DNA from: JAKRSD01 sp964473995
GTDB lineage: Bacteria > Bacteroidota > Bacteroidia > CAIKAF01
Assembly (NCBI GenBank): GCA_964473995.1
Contig: CAYYRB010000011.1
Coordinates: forward strand, 1 to 52,072
Length of the DNA stretch: 52,072 nt
Direction: 5' to 3'
In this document: positions 1-8,354 of the stretch, piece after piece
Position numbering within the stretch: the first letter of the stretch is position 1
Layout of the letters: each line of letters opens with the position of its first letter
Program-made: the position numbers and the translations under genes
The notes under the pieces: generated by a model
The model's database searches: none
The model's input: only the letters and a program-made list of their open reading frames with translations
Told to the model about the DNA's origin: nothing

Positions 1-573
1 TCATCCTACAGACATTTTATCCCTTCGGGATGATTTAAAAAACGAATGGGCAAACAGCTTTGCGCCGGGTTACAATTTATGCTGTGCAGATAATGGAACC
101 CGAAGGGTTCAAATAATTTTAGAGCACGGAAACCAAAACCATATGCGACCCCGACGGGGTCGTACCTTCTTCACAAAACCATCATCCTACAGACATTTTA
201 TCCCTTCGGGATGATTTAAAAAACGAATGGGCAAACAGCTTTGCGCCGGGTTACAATTTATGCTGTGCAGATAATGGAACCCGAAGGGTTCAAATAATTT
301 TAGAGCACGGAAACCAAAACCATATGCGACCCCGACGGGGTCGTACCTTCTTCACAAAACCATCATCCTACAGACATTTTATCCCTTCGGGATGATTTAA
401 AAAACGAATGGGCAAACCGCTTTGCGCCGGGTTACAATTTATGCTGTGCAGATAATAGAACCCGAAGGGTTCATATATTTTAGAAAACAGAAACCATAAC
501 CACATTCGACCCCGACGGGGTCGTACCTTGTTCATCCAATCATCATCCTACAAATATTTTATCCCTTCGGGAT
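1..573. repeat. Tandem array of 181-bp units with three hairpins each
   Basis: Units begin at 1, 182, 363 and 543, giving three full copies (181, 181 and 180 bp) plus the start of a fourth. By eye, copies 1 and 2 are identical. Copy 3 differs at scattered sites and copy 4 stops after its first hairpin. Each unit carries three perfect short palindromes with three-base loops: ATCCC-TTC-GGGAT (19-31, 200-212, 381-393, 561-573), GAACCC-GAA-GGGTTC (96-110, 277-291, 458-472) and CGACCCC-GAC-GGGGTCG (146-162, 327-343, 507-523). All stems stay intact in the diverged copy. No long ORF crosses the array. It resembles REP-type intergenic repeats, but no REP-associated transposase is in the window. It touches the left edge, so more copies may lie outside. 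Confidence 0.93.
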
Positions 574-605
574 AGAAAGGCGCTTTTCAATTCATAAATC
601 AGAAA

Positions 606-671
606 CCTAAAATACGTCGTTTTTTAGGCTAAATATTTAGGCATACAAATCAGGAACATTCCATATCTTTA
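606..671 (+). promoter_or_regulatory. Leader region and likely promoter of the amidase gene
   Basis: Between the repeat array and the amidase lies an AT-rich stretch with no gene. It contains an inverted repeat CCTAAAA/TTTTAGG (606-612 and 622-628). At 664-671 is TATCTTTA, a 7-of-8 match to the Bacteroidota -7 box TAnnTTTG, 16 bases before the start codon. I see no convincing -33 element. Confidence 0.4.
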
Positions 672-687
672 ACCAAATGCATACCCC

Positions 688-2106
688 ATGTCAAAAAAAA
701 TCAGCGCATTCACCGATGACGCCCTTGGAACCTTCGATGCAACCGCATTGGCAGAGGCCATCCGACGCGGTGAAATTCACCCACGCGAAGCACTGGAATC
801 GGCCATCGCACGTGCCAAAAGAGTAAATCCACACCTCGATGCCATCGTACTTCCCATGTATGAAGAGGTCCTCGCTAATTCCAGACCGACATCGGGCGCA
901 TTTGCCGGGGTGCCAACCTTCATCAAAGACACCGACCATATCGCCGGATATCCCACGCAAATGGGCACCGGAGTTTTTAAGGCAAAACCTGCCCGTAAAA
1001 ACAGCCGATTTGTCAACCAATATCTCTCAACGGGAGTAATCAATCTCGGCAAAACCACCCTTCCCGAATTCGGGCTGATCTGCAGCACGGAAAATGAACG
1101 GTGGGCAATAACGCGCAACCCCTGGAATACCGACTATACCACGGGAGGCTCTTCATCCGGTTCTGCCGCATTGGTGGCTTCGGGAGTGGTGCCCATAGCA
1201 ACGGCTAATGATGGAGCGGGCTCTATCCGCATTCCGGCTTCTATCTGCGGTTTGGTGGGATTAAAGCCTACCCGAGGAAGACTTTTCGGTTTAGACGGCT
1301 CGGAAGGACTTCCCATTCAAATTATTCACCAAGGCGTGCTCACCCGCTCCGTGCGTGATACGGCCCTCTTTTACAGCGAAGCGGAAAACTATTTCAAGAA
1401 CAAAAAGTTGCCGGAATTGGGCCATGTAAAAAACCCAGGAAAAAAAAGACTCAAAATCGGCTTGTTAAACAACCGGCCTTCGGGTGCTCCGGGCCATCAA
1501 GATGAAGATACGGTGAGGGTTCAGCAGCAAACCGCTCAACTTTTGGAAACTCTAGGGCACCGCGTGGAGCCGATTGATTTTCCGATTGAGGCAGATAGCA
1601 TGGTCGGCTTATTTCTGGATTATTACGGATTCATTGCCTACATGACCACCCGCTTCTCCCCATTCACCCTGAAAGCCAAAGTAAATAGGCGTGAGCTGGA
1701 ACCTTTTACCACGGGCCTGAGTGAACGGTTTCGTAAAAATGTGCTGAATTTCCCCGCAACGGTGCGCCGCATGAAACATTTGGGCAAAGAAGCCCTTCAA
1801 CTTTTCGATACGTATGATGTAATCATGTCGCCCGTGCTTGCCCACAAAACACCGCCCATCGGTTATTTTTCACCCACCATCAGCTATGAGGAAGTTTCCC
1901 GCCGGGCTGTGCATTTTGCCCTGTACTGCGGCATGTATAATATAACGGGAAATCCTGCCATATCACTGCCTTTAGGAACGGATGATAATGGGATGCCTTT
2001 GGGCATGCAATTTGCAGCGGCATTCGGCATGGACAGGATCCTGTTGGAATTGGCCTACGAACTGGAAGAAGCCAAGTCATTTCGCAGAATTGACCAGGCT
2101 GTTTGA
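688..2106 (+). CDS. Amidase (amidase signature family)
   Basis: Hydrolase of the amidase signature family, which cleaves amide bonds with a Ser-cisSer-Lys triad. All three residues are visible: Lys80 in FIKDTD, the Gly/Ser-rich stretch TTGGSSSGSAAL at 151-162 supplying the cis-serine (Ser156), and nucleophile Ser179 in GAGSIRIP. GLKPTRGR follows at 191-198, as expected. At 472 residues the length is normal. There is no signal peptide, so it should be cytoplasmic. It lacks neighbours of the GatCAB type, so I read it as a stand-alone amidase of unknown substrate and not as the glutamyl-tRNA amidotransferase subunit. It is transcribed alone and converges on the PLP enzyme downstream. Confidence 0.92.
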   Translation: MSKKISAFTDDALGTFDATALAEAIRRGEIHPREALESAIARAKRVNPHLDAIVLPMYEEVLANSRPTSGAFAGVPTFIKDTDHIAGYPTQMGTGVFKAKPARKNSRFVNQYLSTGVINLGKTTLPEFGLICSTENERWAITRNPWNTDYTTGGSSSGSAALVASGVVPIATANDGAGSIRIPASICGLVGLKPTRGRLFGLDGSEGLPIQIIHQGVLTRSVRDTALFYSEAENYFKNKKLPELGHVKNPGKKRLKIGLLNNRPSGAPGHQDEDTVRVQQQTAQLLETLGHRVEPIDFPIEADSMVGLFLDYYGFIAYMTTRFSPFTLKAKVNRRELEPFTTGLSERFRKNVLNFPATVRRMKHLGKEALQLFDTYDVIMSPVLAHKTPPIGYFSPTISYEEVSRRAVHFALYCGMYNITGNPAISLPLGTDDNGMPLGMQFAAAFGMDRILLELAYELEEAKSFRRIDQAV

Positions 2107-2171
2107 CGAAAAAAGATATCCGGATACCTTAAAAAACAAGAACCTGAAAACACGATTTCCACCACCTCAAA

Positions 2172-3698
2172 TCAGAAGGGGTAGGTACTTTGTGTTACAT
2201 CCGTATAGGCGATGAGCATGGGCTGATACATGGACGGATCAATTCCTTTGCCCGCACCTCCATACATAGCCGCTGACTTGGGTTCACCCTTTTGTTCACG
2301 GGCATATGCAACAGCCTCTTTCAAATCCTTCGCAAATTCCTCGGGAATGCTTTCGTGGGTAATCTGCGGCCCCGTAATGCAGAAGTGAAATGCATTTGGA
2401 TTTTGCTGTCCATTCATACGCCATCCTTTTGTTTTCAAGTAATCATTCACATGATAAATATTGAACTCATCCGACGAAATGGCGGTCATGAATAGCGAAT
2501 CACCGATGAGTTTCAAGCCGGGTATGGATAGTACCGTGTCTTTCAGGCGGCGGTTCACCTCAAATATTTTGCGTGCTCGATTCATGTAGCCTTCCTTACC
2601 GTAATGCACCATGGCGGCCCAGGTAGCCGCAAACAGACCGCCCGATTTACTGCCGTTGAATCCGGTGGACACATACACGCCCCCCGGCCAATCAACCGTG
2701 GTGTAATATTGATACCTGCGCAATTCCTCACTGCTGAATAACACGGTGGATGTTCCTTTCAGCGAATAGCCATATTTGTGGGTATCGGCCGATATGGCGG
2801 TAACTCCGGGAATCCGAAAATCAAATACCGGGCAGGTTATGCCCAACGGCTCAGCCCAAGCCAAAATGAATCCACCCAGACATCCGTCTACGTGTAAGCC
2901 TACCTCATGTTTCAGGGCCAAGTCGGAAAGCGCCTGAATCGGATCTATGATACCATGTCCGTAATTCCCGGCCGAGCCAACGATCAATATCGTTTGCGGG
3001 GTAATTTTGCGTTCAACATCCTTCACATCTACCTCAAAGTGTTCATTCAAATCAGCCTTCACTATTTTTACATTCAGATAATGAGCTGCTTTAAAAAATG
3101 CAGGGTGCGCGGATACAGGAATAATAATTTCAGGCTGATTGATGCCTTTCTTATCCAATGCCCATTCCCGGTGCACGTAAACCGATTGAAAAATACTGTC
3201 CGTTCCGCCCGTGGTGAGCGATCCAGATGCTTTCTGTTTTGGATTTCGCTTATTTATGGCATCTCCGTGAAATAAATCCAAGGTCATGGCGATAATTTCT
3301 CCCTCATATTTGGTGAGTGAAGGACACACATCACGCTGTATGGAATTTACCTGGGAATAATAGGAAAAAGCCTCATTCAAAAAATCATAATGATCTTGAT
3401 CGCCGTGATAAAAGGAGCCGGAAATCTTTCCTCCTTTCCATGGAGCACTTTCCTGCGCGTGCATTTCCTTAATCTGTCGGAGAACTTCTTGCCGGGATGT
3501 TGATTTTTCAGGCATGGAAAGATGAACCGGATACCGATCCCGGTAGGGAAAAAGTGAATCGACCATGGCCGCATCCGAACGCATTTCACCCATGATCAAC
3601 TCTATTTTTTTCTCATCACTCATGCTGCGCTGCACGGCCCTTGCCAGAGCAGGCAGATGTTCTACGATTTTCTTTTCAAGGAATTTTTTAAAGCTCAT
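2172..3698 (-). CDS. PLP-dependent lyase, sphingosine-1-phosphate lyase-like
   Basis: Fold-type I PLP enzyme of the group II decarboxylase superfamily. It looks most like sphingosine-1-phosphate lyase, which splits phosphorylated long-chain bases into a fatty aldehyde and phosphoethanolamine. Seen: the PLP lysine in SADTHKYGYSLKGTS (Lys308 counted from the ATG at 3698), the cofactor aspartate in LHVDGCLGG (Asp271), and the S1P-lyase-type block DWPGGVYVS followed by GSKSGGLFAATWAAM. Known: bacterial homologues are soluble, and many Bacteroidota make sphingolipids. Inferred: turnover of sphingoid bases; no other sphingolipid gene is in the window to support it. The frame can be extended to a GTG at 3707, but the ATG at 3698 fits better with a -7-like TTACTTTG at 3720-3727. 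Glutamate or tyrosine decarboxylase activity is a less likely alternative. Confidence 0.85.
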   Translation of the reverse strand: MSFKKFLEKKIVEHLPALARAVQRSMSDEKKIELIMGEMRSDAAMVDSLFPYRDRYPVHLSMPEKSTSRQEVLRQIKEMHAQESAPWKGGKISGSFYHGDQDHYDFLNEAFSYYSQVNSIQRDVCPSLTKYEGEIIAMTLDLFHGDAINKRNPKQKASGSLTTGGTDSIFQSVYVHREWALDKKGINQPEIIIPVSAHPAFFKAAHYLNVKIVKADLNEHFEVDVKDVERKITPQTILIVGSAGNYGHGIIDPIQALSDLALKHEVGLHVDGCLGGFILAWAEPLGITCPVFDFRIPGVTAISADTHKYGYSLKGTSTVLFSSEELRRYQYYTTVDWPGGVYVSTGFNGSKSGGLFAATWAAMVHYGKEGYMNRARKIFEVNRRLKDTVLSIPGLKLIGDSLFMTAISSDEFNIYHVNDYLKTKGWRMNGQQNPNAFHFCITGPQITHESIPEEFAKDLKEAVAYAREQKGEPKSAAMYGGAGKGIDPSMYQPMLIAYTDVTQSTYPF

Positions 3699-3855
3699 GG
3701 CATGCACTCATTGGTTTTGCAAAGTAACCGAAAGTAAGGCTTACCGCAAAAGTCGAACGGTTTTCATCGGTTGAATGCCTCAATAACAAAATAAACAAGA
3801 AGGCTATTTTGTTCGGTAAAACCTGAAAAGAAGAGTGACTTTAGGCCATCTTGCG

Positions 3856-3863
3856 TACTTTTG
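3856..3863 (+). promoter_or_regulatory. -7 box TACTTTTG before the ene-reductase gene
   Basis: Exact match to the Bacteroidota -7 consensus TAnnTTTG. It overlaps the in-frame TTG at 3861 and so rules that codon out as a start, leaving the ATG at 3879. No clear -33 TTTG is seen. Confidence 0.5.
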
Positions 3864-3878
3864 AACCAAGAGCAACCT

Positions 3879-5096
3879 ATGCATTCATCCACGTTTTTTA
3901 CACCCGGAAAGTTGGGGCCCTTGGTGCTCAGAAACCGGAGTATCCGGGCAGCCGCCTTTGAGGGGATGTCACAACACAACGGAGTCACATCCAAACTGAT
4001 CGATTATCACCATGCCGTTGCTGCTGGTGAAGTAGGCATGACCACGATCGCTTATGCGGCAATAAACAAAAGCGGGCTTTCTTTTCCCCACCAATTGTGG
4101 CTCCGCTCAGAAATACTACCCGACCTGCAACGCCTTGTTCAGGCCATAAAAAAAGAGGGAGCCGCGGCATCCATCCAAATCGGACATTGCGGAAACATGG
4201 CATCCAAAAAACTGACGAGTTTGCAACCGTTGGCACCCACGGGAGGCATTAACTGGTACGGACCTACTTTTCCGCGTACCATGAAAAAGAAAGATATCCG
4301 GCAGACGATAGAAGATTTCCGTAACGCCATAGACATTTGCGCCGAAGCCGGATTCGATGCCGTGGAAGTGCACGCGGGTCACGGGTATTTAATCAGCCAG
4401 TTTTTATCGCCATATACAAACCGAAGAAAAGACGAATATGGAGGTTCATTTGAAAACAGAAGCCGGTTTCTTCGCGAAGTGCTTACAGCCGTAAAAGAAA
4501 CCCTTCCCGCCAACATGGCGCTGATCGTAAAAATGAATTGTTGGGACGGATTTGAGGAAGGCATTACCCGTGAGGAAGGATTAAAAACCGCGGAAATAAT
4601 TGAAGCATGCGGAGCGCATGCCATTGTGGTCAGCGGTGGATTTGTAAGCCGCTCGCCCATGTTTGTGCTCCGAGGCAGTATGCCCATCCGCACCATGGCC
4701 CATTTCATTCGGGATCCGTTCAAAAAGTTTTTTGTGTCACTTTTCGGACATAAGCTGATCAAAACAGTTCCCTTCCGGGAAGGTTATTTTATGGAGGAGG
4801 CCTCCGCCATTAAAAACAGAGTGAAGATTCCGATTATTCTGGTAGGCGGTATGAACTCAATAAAAACCATTGATTCGGCCATGGAAAGGGGATTTGAATT
4901 CATCGGAATAGCCCGGGCATTAATCCAAAATCCGAATTATGTAAAGGATTTGAAAACCGAAAAAATTGAACGGACCGCTTGCACCGTCTGTAACTACTGC
5001 GTAGCCAAAATGTATACCGACACCATGGAATGTTTCATGAATCAATCGGATGTGCCGCGGAAATTGGTGAATGAAATCAATCCCGAAAAATCATGA
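3879..5096 (+). CDS. NADH:flavin oxidoreductase, Old Yellow Enzyme family
   Basis: FMN-dependent TIM-barrel oxidoreductase of the Old Yellow Enzyme / 2,4-dienoyl-CoA reductase group, 405 residues. Seen: the N-terminal FMN-barrel start FTPGKLGPLVLRNRS, the family block EVHAGHGYLISQFLSPYTNR at 163-182 followed by KDEYGGSFENRSRF, and a C-terminal phosphate-binding region (ILVGGMNS, IGIARALIQNP). The end holds a cysteine cluster, CTVCNYC plus a later Cys in MECFMNQ. It resembles the Fe-S motif of dienoyl-CoA reductases, but the C-terminal FAD/NAD domain of those enzymes is absent. The gene overlaps the next one by 4 bp (ATGA), so the two are probably translated together. The substrate is unknown; reduction of an activated C=C bond is the family-level expectation. 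Confidence 0.88.
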   Translation: MHSSTFFTPGKLGPLVLRNRSIRAAAFEGMSQHNGVTSKLIDYHHAVAAGEVGMTTIAYAAINKSGLSFPHQLWLRSEILPDLQRLVQAIKKEGAAASIQIGHCGNMASKKLTSLQPLAPTGGINWYGPTFPRTMKKKDIRQTIEDFRNAIDICAEAGFDAVEVHAGHGYLISQFLSPYTNRRKDEYGGSFENRSRFLREVLTAVKETLPANMALIVKMNCWDGFEEGITREEGLKTAEIIEACGAHAIVVSGGFVSRSPMFVLRGSMPIRTMAHFIRDPFKKFFVSLFGHKLIKTVPFREGYFMEEASAIKNRVKIPIILVGGMNSIKTIDSAMERGFEFIGIARALIQNPNYVKDLKTEKIERTACTVCNYCVAKMYTDTMECFMNQSDVPRKLVNEINPEKS

Positions 5097-5875
5097 AAAA
5101 TAAAGTGGCACTGGTTACCGGCGGATGTTCAGGCATCGGCTTCGAGCTGGCCAAAATACTGGGTACGCGCGGGTATGATTTACTGCTGGTGAGTCACCAT
5201 GAAGCAAGTCTTCAGCAAGCCAAATCGCTTCTGCAAACCAAGAACGGAACAAGTGTGGAAACCTATTGCATGAACCTGGCGGAATATGATGCCCCCACCC
5301 GTTTATTTGAATTTTGCTCAAATCAAAGCTTGGAAGTTGAAGTATTGGTCAACAATGCCGGTTTCTTTTTTTTCGGTGAAATTGCCCGTGCCGACGTGGC
5401 GAAAGCATCGGCCATGATTCACCTTCATGTGCATACATCAGCGCTACTCTGCACGCTATTTTCGGCAGAAATGAAAAAACGCAATAAGGGATTTATTCTC
5501 AATACTTCCTCCATATCCGTTTACAAACCCTTTCCGGGCATCGGGTATTATGCAGGCACCAAAACCTTCATCCGTTATTTCACACGCAGCCTGCGCACCG
5601 AATTGCGCATGCACGGCATTCAGGTTACCTGTCTGCTGCCGGGTGCCACGGCCACCAATCTCTATGATCCGAATGTGATCAATGTGGAATTAGGTAAAAA
5701 GTGGGGGATTATGATGGATGCCGCACAAGTGGCCCGGGCTGGGCTTAATGCCCTATTTTCAGACAAGGCGGAAGTGGTTCCGGGATTGATGACCAAGGTG
5801 ATGCTATTCTTTACATTGCTTACCCCACAGTGGGTCATTTATCAAATCCGCAAGCGGTGGAAAACGCTCAATTGA
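5093..5875 (+). CDS. Short-chain dehydrogenase/reductase (SDR)
   Basis: Classical SDR of 260 residues with a Rossmann fold. Seen: the nucleotide-binding motif TGGCSGIG (9-16), the structural motif NNAG (87-90), catalytic serines in NTSSIS (137-142) and the active-site YAGTK with Tyr153 and Lys157. The C-terminal part is hydrophobic (VMLFFTLLTPQWVIYQI), as in SDRs that sit at the membrane or act on lipids. Its ATG overlaps the stop of the ene-reductase gene (ATGA), which points to a two-step oxidoreduction by the pair on a shared substrate; this is inference. Its last 8 bp overlap the end of the reverse-strand gene downstream. Confidence 0.92.
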   Translation: MKNKVALVTGGCSGIGFELAKILGTRGYDLLLVSHHEASLQQAKSLLQTKNGTSVETYCMNLAEYDAPTRLFEFCSNQSLEVEVLVNNAGFFFFGEIARADVAKASAMIHLHVHTSALLCTLFSAEMKKRNKGFILNTSSISVYKPFPGIGYYAGTKTFIRYFTRSLRTELRMHGIQVTCLLPGATATNLYDPNVINVELGKKWGIMMDAAQVARAGLNALFSDKAEVVPGLMTKVMLFFTLLTPQWVIYQIRKRWKTLN

Positions 5876-6347
5876 TGATCAGCTTTTCCAATTCGCAGCT
5901 GTAATCAAACTGCAAATCGGGATGGAGCGCTCCGATTTTCTTTTGGATTTTGATTATTTGCCGATCATAAATCCCCTTAAGTGCGGTGCTCCGGAAAAAA
6001 GCCTCTCCCCTGCTCTTCCAAGCCTGTAAAAAATAAAGCAGCAATTGTACCTCGGTTTCGGCCTTGCCGGAATAGCGGCTTTGCAACGTAATAAAACGCA
6101 GTATTTTTCTCAACGATTTGGCGATAAAATAAGGCGAATGAACATTCACCTCGGCGAGGCGTAAATCAATTTCATCCTTTAATCGGCTCACATATTCATC
6201 TTCGTCCTGCGCCTCAAAAAGCAGATAATGCAACAGTTCTTTATTCTCCTTGCGAAATCGGGCCAGACGGGTGATGAGCGCCTTAAGCTCAATAACCGAC
6301 ATGCGATCCAATTCCTTTTTTATTTCGGAGGCACCGGCGGATTTCAT
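5868..6347 (-). CDS. Uncharacterised helical protein
   Basis: 159 residues, starting at the ATG at 6347 that overlaps the stop of the DUF3820 gene by 4 bp. The open frame continues further upstream, but that stretch lies over the DUF3820 coding region and looks non-coding. I do not recognise the family. It is rich in Lys, Glu, Leu and Arg, with no signal peptide, membrane segment or cysteine motif, and is predicted by eye to be almost all helix. It is the last gene of a four-gene reverse-strand operon (trmB, nitronate monooxygenase family, DUF3820, this). The tight overlap with the DUF3820 gene suggests the two products work together. Confidence 0.75.
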   Translation of the reverse strand: MKSAGASEIKKELDRMSVIELKALITRLARFRKENKELLHYLLFEAQDEDEYVSRLKDEIDLRLAEVNVHSPYFIAKSLRKILRFITLQSRYSGKAETEVQLLLYFLQAWKSRGEAFFRSTALKGIYDRQIIKIQKKIGALHPDLQFDYSCELEKLIIN

Positions 6348-6574
6348 TTGCCAAAAGATTGGGATTTGAGCGGTACGAGTAAATGCTCCAATCCGTTTGA
6401 TTTGATGACATATAAGGTTTGCAGACACATGCCCAACTTTCCCTGCGGAAATCCCTTGCGCGAAAACCATTCCAGATAGCTGACCGGCAGGTCGCACAAC
6501 ATACGATCCTTGTATTTGCCGAAGGGCATTTTCATCCTAACCAAATCGTGCAATATAGCGGCATCGGGTTGCAT
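6344..6574 (-). CDS. DUF3820 family small protein
   Basis: 76-residue protein matching DUF3820, sometimes labelled a putative quorum-sensing-regulated virulence factor. Seen: the family core MPFGKYKDRMLCDLPVSYLE followed by WFSRKGFPQGKLGM and a C-terminal LEHLLVPL. Function is unknown and the virulence label should not be transferred. The ATG at 6574 shares one base with the stop of the upstream gene (TGATG), and the stop overlaps the next start (ATGA), so translation is probably coupled on both sides. Confidence 0.85.
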   Translation of the reverse strand: MQPDAAILHDLVRMKMPFGKYKDRMLCDLPVSYLEWFSRKGFPQGKLGMCLQTLYVIKSNGLEHLLVPLKSQSFGK

Positions 6575-7545
6575 CAACTTGCCTCGTATTCGCGGATGAG
6601 CGTTTCCACAATGTCTTTCACGGGCCGCACGGAGTGCACATATTCAATGGATGGGCCCGCACACCAAACCGTTTGGTAACTGTTGCTGAAAGCCGCCTTC
6701 TCAAGCAGTTTCATTCCCCGGTAAAAGGTGATCATCTTCACCCATTTTTTAAACCGCTTGTTCCTGTTCAACAATCGTTCGAACCAATTCTGCCGGGTTC
6801 CCGTTTTTTGCACGTAAGGTGTATTGATAACGGTGCAGGGGGTTCCCGAAAGTTTCGTGGTCATCACGATATCTTTTGCGCCATAATCTACGCAGGCCTG
6901 TTTGTATTCCTGAGAGACCGGAGCTTCAACCGATGCAATGAAAGGACTGCCCACGGAAACGCCGCAGGCGCCCAAAACAAACACTTTGTTCAAATGCTCT
7001 CCTTTACCCACGCCACCTGCCGAAATAACCGGAATTTTACACGTCTTTTTCAGCAGGGGAACCAGCACTTCCGCAGGCAAAGGACCGGCATGTCCGCCGG
7101 CACCCGAGTTCACTGCAATCACAGCGTCGGCGCCAAGTTCTTCCACCTTTTTGGCAAATTGTTCATCCACCACATCACAAAACACTTTAATCCCTAGAGG
7201 CTTGCAAGCTTTGATCACTTCTTCAGGACTGCCCAGTGAGGTGATAATAAAGTCCACTTTGTATTCCACACAGGTGGCCAATTGTTCCTGCAACCTTATG
7301 TTCGACTTATTTACGATGAGATTGATGCCGAAAGGACCGTCGGTTTCGGCACGAATTTCATCCATGGCTGCACGAAAATCAGCATCCGTACGGTAATTCA
7401 ACGCCGGAATACAACCGGTAATACCTGATTTGATGGCCTCAATAGTCATTCGGGCATTGCTCACCAAAAACATGGGAGCCATGATGATGGGGTACTTTAT
7501 TCCGAGCATCTCGGTAAGTTCAATGGGCATGGGTGCTTTAGACAT
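6574..7545 (-). CDS. Nitronate monooxygenase family flavoprotein
   Basis: FMN-binding TIM-barrel protein of the nitronate monooxygenase (2-nitropropane dioxygenase) family, 323 residues. Seen: N-terminal KYPIIMAPM, the active-site region NSGAGGHAGPL with the family's catalytic-type histidine (His152), and the phosphate-binding ISAGGVGKGEHL and GVSVGSPF. Known: members oxidise alkyl nitronates, but the family also includes enoyl reductases (FabK) and proteins of unknown activity, so the substrate is open. It starts 11 bp after trmB stops and overlaps the next gene by one base, so it is an operon member. Confidence 0.88.
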   Translation of the reverse strand: MSKAPMPIELTEMLGIKYPIIMAPMFLVSNARMTIEAIKSGITGCIPALNYRTDADFRAAMDEIRAETDGPFGINLIVNKSNIRLQEQLATCVEYKVDFIITSLGSPEEVIKACKPLGIKVFCDVVDEQFAKKVEELGADAVIAVNSGAGGHAGPLPAEVLVPLLKKTCKIPVISAGGVGKGEHLNKVFVLGACGVSVGSPFIASVEAPVSQEYKQACVDYGAKDIVMTTKLSGTPCTVINTPYVQKTGTRQNWFERLLNRNKRFKKWVKMITFYRGMKLLEKAAFSNSYQTVWCAGPSIEYVHSVRPVKDIVETLIREYEAS

Positions 7546-7556
7546 AAAAAGGAAGC

Positions 7557-8237
7557 TTAACGGGGAAATAATCGGAAACTGAGCAGGTGAATTTTTTTAC
7601 CCATACCCAACCAGATCTGTTCATAAAATGTCTGGATGGCAACGGCAGGATGTTCGTGAGACAATTGGACATATACATCGTCGCTGTTTTCCAGCAAATC
7701 GAGGCCCTGTTCCTGAATCACGGCCAATGTATACTCATATAAACCTCGGTCATCCGTTTTCAGATTGACAACACAATCATCGGTACAAAAAAGGCGATAC
7801 CGCTCGAGAAACTGCGGCGATGTAAGCCGTTTTTTTTCTTTTCCTTCGCGGGGCTGCGGATCAGGAAAGGTGATCCAGATGCGATCCACCTGATCATCTC
7901 CGGAGAAATAATGGGCAATCTGGTCAATGCGAATTCTCAGGAAAGCAACATGAGGCAAAGGTTCTTCCATGGCTGTTTTTGCACCGCGCCAAAGACGTGC
8001 TCCTTTTACATCCACTCCGATAAACTGATGGGAACGGTCGGCGCGTGCGAGGCCGATGGTATATTCCCCTTTGCCGCAACCCAATTCCAAAGACAAAGGA
8101 AGCGCTTGTTTGAAATGCCCTGATGCCCAATTTCCCTTCAAAGAAAACCCATCCCGGACAGTATCTTGAAAAACAGGCTGAATAACGTTGTCAAAGCGGT
8201 CGTTATCGGCAAAGCGACTGAGTTTATTCTTTCCCAT
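7557..8237 (-). CDS. trmB: tRNA (guanine-N7-)-methyltransferase
   Basis: SAM-dependent methyltransferase that forms m7G46 in the variable loop of tRNA. Seen: the SAM-binding motif LELGCGKGEYTIGLA, the acidic SAM-binding region FIGVDVKG, and the family-specific ITFPDPQPREGKEKKR followed by LTSPQFLERY. Length (226) is normal. It is the first gene of the four-gene reverse operon. A near-consensus -7 box TACTTTCG lies on the reverse strand at 8247-8254, ten bases upstream of the start. Confidence 0.95.
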   Translation of the reverse strand: MGKNKLSRFADNDRFDNVIQPVFQDTVRDGFSLKGNWASGHFKQALPLSLELGCGKGEYTIGLARADRSHQFIGVDVKGARLWRGAKTAMEEPLPHVAFLRIRIDQIAHYFSGDDQVDRIWITFPDPQPREGKEKKRLTSPQFLERYRLFCTDDCVVNLKTDDRGLYEYTLAVIQEQGLDLLENSDDVYVQLSHEHPAVAIQTFYEQIWLGMGKKIHLLSFRLFPR

Positions 8238-8354
8238 ACAGCGCGACGAAAGTACGCATTATATCGCTAAAGAGAATGAAAAAATTCGATGATTTCCCTC
8301 GTCATCACCCTGGTTAATGCGGGAAATTTGCTACTTGAAAAAGGAAGCAGAATT

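Noticed and set aside
1..573. Possible CRISPR array
   Set aside because: The whole 181-bp unit is repeated, with no unique spacers between short repeats, and no cas gene is nearby.
688..2106. GatA subunit of the glutamyl-tRNA amidotransferase
   Set aside because: No gatB or gatC nearby, and the sequence is closer to general amidases; not excluded completely, but unsupported.
6348..6497. Extended N-terminus for the unknown helical protein
   Set aside because: The extension overlaps the conserved DUF3820 coding region in another frame and has no protein-like pattern; the ATGA overlap marks the real start.
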